DNA of 8,478 bases from Oscillospiraceae bacterium (GTDB lineage Bacteria; Bacillota; Clostridia; Oscillospirales; Oscillospiraceae), in the NCBI GenBank assembly GCA_017405545.1, contig JAFRAF010000111.1:1-8478 (forward strand), written 5' to 3'. Position 1 is the first letter of the stretch. Each line of letters begins with the position of its first letter. The notes beneath the pieces are model-generated. The model was not told the DNA's origin. It worked only from the letters and a program-made list of their open reading frames with translations, and did no database searches. Of this stretch, positions 1 through 5,358 are shown in pieces. The position numbers and the translations under genes were made by a program.

Positions 1-48
1 GACTACGCCGATACGCCCGACGAATCCGAGGAGTACAGCGCCGACTAA
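1..48 (+). CDS. C-terminal tail of an upstream protein (partial)
   Basis: Frame 1 is open from the window edge to a TAA at 46-48 and gives 15 residues rich in Asp and Glu (DYADTPDESEEYSAD). The acidic tail and GC-rich third positions fit a real coding end on the plus strand. Fifteen open codons could also occur by chance, and the protein cannot be identified. The gene ends 67 bases before the flavoprotein start, and a TATAAT-like element lies between them, so the two genes need not be co-transcribed. Confidence 0.35.
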   Translation, partial: DYADTPDESEEYSAD

Positions 49-78
49 AGCCCGACAGACCCCCATCAAGCGCATACC

Positions 79-89
79 TATAATATAAT
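79..89 (+). promoter_or_regulatory. Possible -10 element for the flavoprotein gene
   Basis: Two overlapping TATAAT hexamers (79-84 and 84-89) sit in a short AT-rich patch of otherwise GC-rich DNA, about 30 bases before the start codon at 116. A transcript starting near 95 would have a leader of about 20 bases that still contains the AGGAGA ribosome site (101-106). No good TTGACA-like -35 box lies at the usual 16-18 base spacing, so the call is tentative. Confidence 0.3.
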
Positions 90-115
90 GTATAGCAAAA
101 AGGAGAACTGCCGAG

Positions 116-745
116 ATGAAAGTGTTGATGGTCAACGGAAGCAGCCACATCCACGGGACCACCATGCGGGCCCTGGAGGAGATGATCTCCGTATTCAGCG
201 CCGAGGGCGTGGAGACGGAGGTGATTCAGCTGGGCGCTGCGCCCATAGCCGACTGTATGCAGTGCAACAAATGCGGAGAGCTGGGCCGCTGCGTCATAGA
301 CGACGGGGTGAACGCCTTTGTCGAGAAGGCGAAGACGGCGGACGGCTTCGTATTCGCCACCCCCACCTATTACGCCCATCCCAGCGGACGGCTGCTGGCC
401 TTTTTGGACAGGGCCTTTTACAGCGGCGGGCATGTGTTCAGGTTCAAGCCCGGCGCATCGGTGGTTGTGGCCCGAAGGGGCGGCACCGTGGCCTCCTACG
501 ACGTGGTGAACAAGTACTTCGGCATCTCCCAGATGCCCATAGCCAGCTCTACCTACTGGAACAACGTCTTCGGCATGGTGCCCGAGGACGCCCCCCACGA
601 TGACGAGGGCCTGCAGACCATGCGCAATCTGGCCCGGCACATGATATGGATGATGCGCTGCTTCGAGGCGGGCAAAAACGCCGGAGTCCCCTACCCCGAC
701 ACGGAAAACATGGCCTTTACCTGTTTCATAAGGGAAGAAGAGTGA
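116..745 (+). CDS. Iron-sulfur flavoprotein, flavodoxin / NADPH-dependent FMN reductase family
   Basis: A 209-residue protein with the flavodoxin-like fold of soluble FMN-dependent redox proteins. The N-terminus has the beta strand and phosphate loop that bind FMN (MKVLMVNGSS, then HGTT near residues 13-16). A Cys cluster C47-x2-C50-x2-C53-x5-C59 matches the compact CX2CX2CX4-7C motif that holds a 4Fe-4S cluster in archaeal and clostridial iron-sulfur flavoproteins (Isf type). Residues 81-86 (ATPTYY) followed by LAFLDRAF (94-101) are the second flavin loop and the helix typical of the family. The ATG at 116 is supported by AGGAGA nine bases upstream, and the length is normal for the family. 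The likely role is cytoplasmic electron transfer from a reduced carrier to an unknown acceptor. The substrate cannot be told from sequence. No redox partner gene is adjacent. Confidence 0.9.
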   Translation: MKVLMVNGSSHIHGTTMRALEEMISVFSAEGVETEVIQLGAAPIADCMQCNKCGELGRCVIDDGVNAFVEKAKTADGFVFATPTYYAHPSGRLLAFLDRAFYSGGHVFRFKPGASVVVARRGGTVASYDVVNKYFGISQMPIASSTYWNNVFGMVPEDAPHDDEGLQTMRNLARHMIWMMRCFEAGKNAGVPYPDTENMAFTCFIREEE

Positions 746-761
746 TACGCAATACTAAAGA

Positions 762-776
762 GCTTATATTATAAGC
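762..776 (+). other. Short AT-rich inverted repeat after the flavoprotein gene
   Basis: A 7-base arm GCTTATA is followed by one base and its exact complement TATAAGC, starting 17 bases after the stop codon at 743-745. The stem is weak and no T-run follows, so it is a poor intrinsic terminator. It could be an operator, a weak 3' stabilising hairpin, or chance in this AT-rich stretch. From here to about 889 I see no gene and no convincing promoter: TTGATC at 811 and TATACT at 837 are spaced 20 bases apart, which is too far. Confidence 0.25.
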
Positions 777-889
777 GCAGCACTTTTGCAATAGAATAGC
801 TCGAATGAATTTGATCACCCGCTGGAACGCAAAGACTATACTACCTCATATTAAGATTCTTGTTTTGCATATTGTACAGAGAGAAAGGC

Positions 890-1243
890 ATGTGCAACAC
901 AAATGGCTTTATTATTTAAGAAGGAGAGCTAATAAAGTATAAGGGAACCGAATGGGATGTCAACATAGCAAACAGTGTGACCAGCGTCGGAAGATGGGCA
1001 TTTTCGGGCTGTCTCAGCCTGACCAGCGTCAATATCCCTGACGGAGTCACCAAGATTGGCAAAAAGGCGTTTTCGGAATGCATAAGCTTGTCCAATATTA
1101 TAATTCCAGACAGCGTCGTCACGATTGAACAGTATGCGTTTAGTGGCTGCAAGAGCCTGACCAGCGTTACAGTACCGAGTGGCGCCTCTGAAATCCGCCA
1201 TTATACGGTCTTTGATGACCACGTGAGTGTGTTTTATAAATAA
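890..1243 (+). pseudogene. Short BspA-type leucine-rich-repeat protein, apparently broken by an in-frame stop
   Basis: From 977 the frame encodes three consecutive 23-residue LRR_5 / BspA-type repeats (977-1045, 1046-1114, 1115-1183; each with AFSGC or AFSEC, a SLT or SLS turn and an I/V-x-I/V-P end). A short tail follows, ending in TAA at 1241-1243. The same frame runs upstream through EGELIKYKGTEWDVNIANS, which resembles the usual opening of these domains (F-x-I-x-x-G-x-L-x-K-Y-x-G). Just before it, ATG at 890 starts MCNTNGFII and then meets TAA at 917-919, exactly where the family has an ordinary codon. An AAGGAG at 921-926 looks like a ribosome site but is followed only by ATA at 932, and the GTG at 977 has no ribosome site. 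I infer a nonsense-mutated remnant. Complete BspA proteins are larger, usually secreted, and bind host or microbial surfaces; this copy has no signal peptide. A very short functional gene with a non-standard start is the alternative. Confidence 0.6.
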
Positions 1244-1304
1244 GCTGTCTTAGGCATGCTGAGCGAAAGCTGCGCAAAGAAATACATATGCATATAACAC
1301 AAAA

Positions 1305-1339
1305 CCACCCGATCACGTGATCGGGTGGAATCTTTTTTT
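1305..1339. terminator. Bidirectional intrinsic terminator between convergent genes
   Basis: A perfect palindrome with 12-base arms (CCACCCGATCAC and its complement, 1305-1328) is followed on the plus strand by AATC and seven T (1333-1339). It is preceded by AAAA (1301-1304), which reads as TTTT for minus-strand transcripts. It lies 62 bases after the leucine-rich-repeat remnant and 16 bases beyond the mtnA stop, as expected for one hairpin serving both sides. Confidence 0.85.
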
Positions 1340-1354
1340 ATAACGCCCCCGTCC

Positions 1355-2419
1355 CTATTCGAACAGGGCCGCGAGGCTTTTTTCATATGGGGGATAGCAT
1401 ATGCCCTTTTCGGTGATTATGGCGGTGATGAGCTCCGACTCGGTCACGTCGAAGGAGGGGTTATAGCACTCCACATCCTCCGGGGCCATGGGGGAGGCGT
1501 AGAACTTCTCCTTTATCTCCTCCGGGTCCCGGAGCTCTATGTGTATGTCCGCCCCGGTGGGGCAGTTCCTGTCTATGGTCGTGGTGGGGCCCAGCACGTA
1601 GAAGGGTATGCCGTGGTACTTCGCCAGTATGGCGACGCCCCGGGTGCCTATTTTGTTGGCGGCGTCCCCGTTCATGGCCACCCGGTCACAGCCCACAAAG
1701 CAGGCCTGTATCTTTCCCTGTCCCATTACAGTGGCGGCCATGTTGTCGCATATGAGGGTGCAGGGCACTCCGGCGCGGCTCAGCTCCCAGGCGGTGAGTC
1801 TGACCCCCTGCAGCAGGGGTCTGGTCTCGTCGCAGTAGACATGTATGTCCATGCCCCGCTCCTTCGCCAGATAGAAGGGGCCCTGCCCCGTGCCGTAGCG
1901 TGAGGTGGCCAGGGGACCCGCGTTGCAGTGGGTCAGCAGTCCGTCCCCGTTTTTAATGAGGCTCAGGCCGAACTCGGAGATGCGTCTGCACATCTCCATA
2001 TCCTCGTTGTGTATGGCCTCCGCCTCCCGGTGCAGTATATCGGGCAGCTCCGACAGGGGGGCATCCCGGTTTTCAAGGGCCGTGTCGGTCATGCGCCTGA
2101 GCATGGCGCTTAAGTTCACGGCGGTGGGCCGGGAGCTGTTCAAATAGTCGGCCTTCTCCCGCAGACTGGCGTAAAAGCCCTCAAAATCCTTCTCATCTAT
2201 GTCCCGTGACAGGACGTACAGGCTCCACGCGGCGAATATTCCTATGGCCGGCGCGCCCCGGACCCGCAGGCTGTGTATGGCCTCCCACATCTCCCCGGCC
2301 TCACGGAGGCTGAGGAAACGGGTCTCGTTCGGAAGCAGGCTCTGGTCGATTATGATCACGGCGTCCCCTCCGGGGGCGAGCCTTATGTTCTCCGCGTGGG
2401 TGACTTTCTCCAGCTCCAT
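1355..2419 (-). CDS. mtnA: S-methyl-5-thioribose-1-phosphate isomerase
   Basis: A 354-residue member of the MtnA / eIF2B-like isomerase family, of full length. It converts 5-methylthioribose-1-phosphate (an aldose) to methylthioribulose-1-phosphate (a ketose) in cytoplasmic methionine salvage. Visible signatures are RGAPAIG (54-60), THCNAG with the catalytic Cys165, and [17 protein letters not shown] with the catalytic Asp245 and the NKIG loop (255-258). ATG at 2417-2419 lies only four bases after the hisS stop, so it is almost certainly co-transcribed and probably translationally coupled; its own ribosome site is weak. The other salvage genes (mtnK, mtnB, mtnC, mtnD) are not in view. The enzyme may therefore serve a partial pathway, such as the dihydroxyacetone-phosphate shunt for methylthioribose or 5-deoxyribose. 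Ribose-1,5-bisphosphate isomerase is a related but less likely alternative. Confidence 0.93.
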   Translation of the reverse strand: MELEKVTHAENIRLAPGGDAVIIIDQSLLPNETRFLSLREAGEMWEAIHSLRVRGAPAIGIFAAWSLYVLSRDIDEKDFEGFYASLREKADYLNSSRPTAVNLSAMLRRMTDTALENRDAPLSELPDILHREAEAIHNEDMEMCRRISEFGLSLIKNGDGLLTHCNAGPLATSRYGTGQGPFYLAKERGMDIHVYCDETRPLLQGVRLTAWELSRAGVPCTLICDNMAATVMGQGKIQACFVGCDRVAMNGDAANKIGTRGVAILAKYHGIPFYVLGPTTTIDRNCPTGADIHIELRDPEEIKEKFYASPMAPEDVECYNPSFDVTESELITAIITEKGICYPPYEKSLAALFE

Positions 2420-2423
2420 GGCT

Positions 2424-3779
2424 TTACGCCTTTTCCCTTATGACTCTGGCAGTGCTCTGCACGCCTCCGGCGATGAGCTCAACGGCCTCCGCCGGGTCCA
2501 TGGTCTTCTGATCTCCGCTCCTCATATCCTTTACGGACACCTGTCCGGCCTTCACCTCGTCCTCGCCGATGAAGACCACATAGGGTATTTTCTGCTTGTC
2601 GGCATAGTTCATCTTCGCCTTGAATTTCTTCGCCTCGTTGTAAACCTGCACCCGCAGTCCGCCGCCTCTGAGCCGGGCGGCGAAGGCTATGGCGAAGCTC
2701 AGATCCTCGGTCATGGGCAGGATGAGGGCGTCCGCCGGGGCGGTGATGACGTCGTCATTGAGATAGCCCTGCTCCTCCAGCACGTAGAAAAGTCTGGTGA
2801 GTCCTATGGATATGCCCACGCCGGGCAGCTGCTTGTCGGTGTAGTACTCGGCCAGATTGTCGTAGCGTCCGCCGGAGCATATGGAGCCTATCTCGGGATG
2901 GTCCAGCATGGCGGTCTCGTATACGGTGCCGGTATAGTAGTCCAGGCCGCGGGCTATGGTAAGGTCCACACGGAAGTTCTCCTCGGGCACTCCGAAGCTG
3001 TCCAGGTAGCGGGCCACGGTCTTCAGCTCCTCAAGGCCCTGATCGAACAGCTCGTTCTTCCCGACCCAGCGCTCGAGCTGGGCAAAGACCTCACTGTTGC
3101 TGCCGGTGATCGAAGTGAATCCCAGGACCTCGTCCACGGAGCCGGGCTCTATGCCCTCGTCCTCCACCAGTATGGCCCTCACCTTGTCCGGGCCTATCTT
3201 CTCCAGCTTGTCCACGGTGCGCATGATGGCGCCGGACTTCTCCGTCAGGCCCAGTATGCCGTAAAAGCCGTTGAGCAGGCGGCGGTTGTTAACCCGGATG
3301 ACAAAGCGCTCAAGGCCCATGGCCCTGAAGGTGTCGTATATGATGGCGGGTATCTCCGCGTCGTTGGAGATGTCCAGCTTCCCGTCGCCGATTACGTCTA
3401 TGTCCGCCTGATAGAACTCGCGGAAGCGTCCGCGCTGGGCCCGCTCGCCCCTGTAGACCTTGCCTATCTGATAGCGTCTGAAGGGGAAGCTCAGCTGGCC
3501 GTAGTACTCAGCCACGTATTTGGCCAGGGGCACGGTCAGGTCAAAGCGCAGAGCCAGGTCGCTGTCCCCCTTGGTGAAGCGGTATATCTGCTTTTCCGTC
3601 TCGCCGCCGCCCTTTGCCAGCAGCACCTCCGCCGACTCGATGACAGGGGTGTCCAGCGGGGTGAAACCATAGCGTGAATAGGTGCTTCTGAGTATCTCAA
3701 GCATTTTCTCGAACTGCATCTGCCGCTGGGGCAGCAATTCCATAAACCCGGACAGGGTGCGCGGCTTAACTCTTTCCAT
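2424..3779 (-). CDS. hisS: Histidyl-tRNA synthetase, archaeal/eukaryotic-like type
   Basis: A 451-residue class II synthetase that charges tRNA-His with histidine. Motif 2 is [16 protein letters not shown] (about 116-131). The histidine-binding motif is [12 protein letters not shown] (277-288), motif 3 is GGRYDNL (303-309) followed by [11 protein letters not shown] (320-330), and an anticodon-binding domain fills about 350-440. The presence of this domain and intact catalytic motifs rule out the HisZ regulatory paralogue. Residues 77-86 read [10 protein letters not shown] where E. coli HisRS has RPEGTA, and REFYQ replaces RQFHQ; both forms resemble archaeal and eukaryotic HisRS rather than the common bacterial type. 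The ATG at 3777-3779 has GGAG seven bases upstream. About 210 bases of hairpin-rich spacer separate it from mgsA, and mtnA follows after four bases. Confidence 0.96.
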   Translation of the reverse strand: MERVKPRTLSGFMELLPQRQMQFEKMLEILRSTYSRYGFTPLDTPVIESAEVLLAKGGGETEKQIYRFTKGDSDLALRFDLTVPLAKYVAEYYGQLSFPFRRYQIGKVYRGERAQRGRFREFYQADIDVIGDGKLDISNDAEIPAIIYDTFRAMGLERFVIRVNNRRLLNGFYGILGLTEKSGAIMRTVDKLEKIGPDKVRAILVEDEGIEPGSVDEVLGFTSITGSNSEVFAQLERWVGKNELFDQGLEELKTVARYLDSFGVPEENFRVDLTIARGLDYYTGTVYETAMLDHPEIGSICSGGRYDNLAEYYTDKQLPGVGISIGLTRLFYVLEEQGYLNDDVITAPADALILPMTEDLSFAIAFAARLRGGGLRVQVYNEAKKFKAKMNYADKQKIPYVVFIGEDEVKAGQVSVKDMRSGDQKTMDPAEAVELIAGGVQSTARVIREKA

Positions 3780-3874
3780 TTTCTATCTCCATTCTGCCGC
3801 CTTAAGGCCGCGGCGGGCCGTGAATTCCAAATCAGCTGTCGGGCAGACGGCGCCACGGGGGCCCATTTGCCGGC

Positions 3875-3903
3875 AAAAAAGGGCGCACTATCACGCCCCC
3901 TTT
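3875..3903 (-). terminator. Intrinsic terminator between mgsA and hisS
   Basis: Read on the minus strand, a five-pair GC core (GGGCG / CGCCC) with an 8-base loop extends by two G-U and three A-U pairs. It is followed by a run of six T (3880-3875). It lies 90 bases after the mgsA stop and 95 bases before the hisS start. It could simply end the mre-min-mgs transcripts. I see no clear promoter between it and hisS, so it could also be an attenuator in a longer hisS leader. I found no T-box sequence to support classic tRNA-dependent control. Confidence 0.65.
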
Positions 3904-3912
3904 GAGTATGAA

Positions 3913-3937
3913 CCTGTAAAAAACGATTTTCCACAGG
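3913..3937 (-). other. RNA hairpin in the mgsA-hisS spacer
   Basis: In the minus-strand transcript, CCTGTGGAAAA and TTTTTTACAGG can pair over 11 positions around a TCG loop, using two G-U pairs. On the plus strand the same positions give A-C mismatches, so the structure favours minus-strand RNA. It sits just upstream of the terminator at 3875-3903 and could be part of a folded leader or a 3' end. Confidence 0.35.
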
Positions 3938-3960
3938 CTCTGATCGTCTTTTCTCCCGGC

Positions 3961-3980
3961 CTCCGGGCCTGAGCCCGGAG
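3961..3980 (-). other. GC-rich hairpin just after the mgsA stop
   Basis: Eight-base perfect arms (CTCCGGGC and GCCCGGAG) flank a four-base loop, 12 bases beyond the mgsA stop codon. No T-run follows, so it is not a standard intrinsic terminator. A 3' stabilising stem for the mgsA message, or the first stem of a hisS leader, are both possible. Confidence 0.4.
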
Positions 3981-3992
3981 CCAAATTTGCTG

Positions 3993-4397
3993 CTATACGT
4001 TCTTGGGGTTGACTATATCTCTCCAATCCAGATATCCATCCTGCAGGCCGTGGATGAGCACCTCGGCCGTGGCGATGTTGGAAGCGAAGGGTATGCCGTG
4101 CTGATCGCAGAGACGGCAGATCTCCCACACGGAATTGAGGGATTCCTTCCCGGAGGGGTCGGCGAAGAAGAACACCAGATCCAGCTCGTTATAGGCGATA
4201 CGTGCGCCTATCTGCTGGCTGCCGCCCTGGGCGCAGGAGAGATAGCGTGTTACAGGCAGGCCGGTCGCCTCGGCCACCAGCTTGCCGGTGGTGTTTGTGG
4301 CGCAGATTGAGTGTCCCGCAAGTATGCCGCAGTAGGCTATGCAGAACTGCACCATAAGCTCTTTTTTCCTGTCATGGGCCATAAGCGCAATGTTCAC
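3993..4397 (-). CDS. mgsA: Methylglyoxal synthase family protein with altered active site
   Basis: A 134-residue protein with the MgsA fold and length. The family converts dihydroxyacetone phosphate to methylglyoxal and phosphate in the cytoplasm. Family features kept are AHD with His8 (E. coli His19), NTTGKLVAEATGL (35-47), GG-x-QQIGA (58-65), FFADP with Asp80 (E. coli Asp91), and SNIATAEVLI (106-115). Key differences are GGSQQ instead of GGDQQ, which places Ser60 where E. coli has its catalytic base Asp71, and a different, one-residue-shorter loop (81-90) where E. coli has PHDPD with His98 and Asp101. The phosphate-site glycines in ATGTTG and SGP are also changed (to Asn and Cys). It may be inactive, have altered chemistry, or act as a ligand-binding protein. 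GTG at 4395-4397 has an excellent AAGGAGG seven bases upstream. The gene lies 57 bases after minD, the usual clostridial position for mgsA. Confidence 0.8.
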   Translation of the reverse strand: MNIALMAHDRKKELMVQFCIAYCGILAGHSICATNTTGKLVAEATGLPVTRYLSCAQGGSQQIGARIAYNELDLVFFFADPSGKESLNSVWEICRLCDQHGIPFASNIATAEVLIHGLQDGYLDWRDIVNPKNV

Positions 4398-4454
4398 GTT
4401 ATTACCTCCTTAAAAAGTGGGGCTTTCTGCTTCAAATCCCGGGCTGTGCCCGCG

Positions 4455-5195
4455 TCATATATCGCCCAGAGGGATGTGCTCCCCGTTTATGCGCCGGGCA
4501 ATGCGCATGAACTGGGCGGCTGCGCCCTGTGTGCTGTACAGCAGCAGGGGCACTTCCGAGTTGGCGGCCAGAGTGACGTTCTCATCCTCCTGCACAAGGC
4601 CGATGAGCTGCGCGCCCACGGCGTCTATCATGTCGTCTATGGTCGCCTGAGTTTTCTTCAGCAGGCGGGGTTTAACCCGGTTTACTATGAGCCGCTGACG
4701 GTCTATGCCCAGCCTGTTCAGCTCCATGACCGTGCGCTGTCCGTCTCTCAGGCTTGATGCGTCGGCGGTCACGATGACTATGGCCATGTCGGCGCAGGCG
4801 GCGCCGTAGCGAAAGCCCGGGCCAAGCCCCGCCGGGGCGTCCAGCAGTATGTAGTCGTACTGCAGCTTGAACCTGTCCGTAAGCTCGGTCAGCAGCCGGA
4901 CGTCTATGTCCGAGGGGGATGTGTTGGACGGGGCCTGCAGGAAATCCAGCCGGGATATGTCCGGATGGGATATGACCGCGTCCTCCGCCGCTGCCCTGCC
5001 CTCCAGCACGTCGGCGAAGTCCAGGGCGGAGCAGCCCGCGAGTCCGAGAGCCAGGTCGAGGTTTTTAAGTCCGGCGTCGCAGTCTATGCACAGGACCCGC
5101 TGCGCCAGCAGTGCAAGGCCTGTGCCGATAGCCGCTGTCGCGCTGGTTTTACCCGTGCCCCCCTTGCCGGAGGCGATCACGATTGCCTTGCCCAA
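4455..5195 (-). CDS. minD: MinD-family septum-site ATPase without a membrane-targeting tail
   Basis: A 246-residue deviant-Walker P-loop ATPase of the MinD/ParA family. MinD normally dimerises with ATP on the membrane and carries the division inhibitor MinC. I chose TTG at 5195: it gives MGKAIVIASGKGGTGKT with Lys11 and Lys16 numbered as in E. coli MinD, and AGAGGTG (5203-5209) lies seven bases upstream. A GTG at 5204 is open too but overlaps that ribosome site. Other motifs are CIDCDAGLKNLD (Asp38, Asp40) and LLDAPAG (117-123, Walker B). The protein stops after RRINGEHIPLGDI, where other MinD proteins continue about 15-20 residues into the amphipathic membrane-targeting helix. RDSDR of E. 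coli (a MinC/MinE contact region) is RDGQR here. minC and minE are not adjacent. It has its own promoter and a folded leader. Confidence 0.88.
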   Translation of the reverse strand: MGKAIVIASGKGGTGKTSATAAIGTGLALLAQRVLCIDCDAGLKNLDLALGLAGCSALDFADVLEGRAAAEDAVISHPDISRLDFLQAPSNTSPSDIDVRLLTELTDRFKLQYDYILLDAPAGLGPGFRYGAACADMAIVIVTADASSLRDGQRTVMELNRLGIDRQRLIVNRVKPRLLKKTQATIDDMIDAVGAQLIGLVQEDENVTLAANSEVPLLLYSTQGAAAQFMRIARRINGEHIPLGDI

Positions 5196-5216
5196 AAACA
5201 ACACCTCTGTTTCATT

Positions 5217-5288
5217 GCAAACGGCCCGCGGCCCGCCCTTGCGGGCTGAAGCCGTCGGGCGTCGAAGCGCCCTTTGGTTCCCGTTTGC
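5217..5288 (-). promoter_or_regulatory. Structured 5' leader of minD (three-way-junction RNA candidate)
   Basis: The minus-strand transcript can form an 8-pair closing stem (GCAAACGG at 5288-5281 with CCGTTTGC at 5224-5217). This encloses two perfect hairpins: GGGCG / CGCCC around a 6-base loop (5272-5257) and GCCCGC / GCGGGC around AAGG (5246-5231). The element starts about eight bases after the predicted transcription start and ends just before the minD ribosome site, as a riboswitch or stabilising leader would. The motif matches no riboswitch class I can recall, and there is no terminator-type T-run. A palindromic intergenic repeat is the main alternative. Confidence 0.4.
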
Positions 5289-5302
5289 GGCTCAATACGG
5301 TT

Positions 5303-5331
5303 ATTATATCTGATTTTATGCGGAACTTCAA
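5303..5331 (-). promoter_or_regulatory. Sigma-A-type promoter for minD-mgsA
   Basis: On the minus strand, TTGAAG (5331-5326) is followed after exactly 17 bases by a perfect TATAAT (5308-5303). Transcription would start near 5296, giving minD a leader of about 100 bases. The AT-rich promoter patch stands out between GC-rich genes and lies 27 bases after the mrdA stop, so minD-mgsA can be expressed apart from the mre operon. A second -35-like TTGACT lies further upstream but is wrongly spaced for this -10 box. Confidence 0.72.
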
Positions 5332-5358
5332 TACTTTTTTAGTCAATTTGCCGCGGTG

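Noticed and set aside
812..842. TTGATC and TATACT as a promoter for the repeat gene
   Set aside because: The 20-base spacing is outside the normal range and no other support was found.
977..1183. The three 69-base units as a CRISPR-like or non-coding tandem repeat
   Set aside because: They are diverged at the DNA level and conserved at protein level as leucine-rich repeats, with no spacers.
916..1222. Minus-strand open frames opposite the leucine-rich-repeat remnant
   Set aside because: The plus frame shows clear 23-residue repeats; the minus frames only echo the repeated DNA.
2199..3677. A 492-codon open frame on the plus strand opposite hisS and mtnA
   Set aside because: It is a mirror of GC-rich coding DNA on the minus strand, has biased composition and no recognisable domain, and lies antisense to two strongly supported genes.
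3780..3992. A T-box riboswitch before hisS
   Set aside because: I looked for the conserved T-box sequence (TGGNACCGCG type) on the minus strand and found no acceptable match.
3536..4128. Open frames on the minus strand spanning the mgsA-hisS spacer (3536-3934 and 3832-4128)
   Set aside because: They overlap hisS or mgsA in other frames, lack ribosome sites and show Arg/Pro-rich junk composition.
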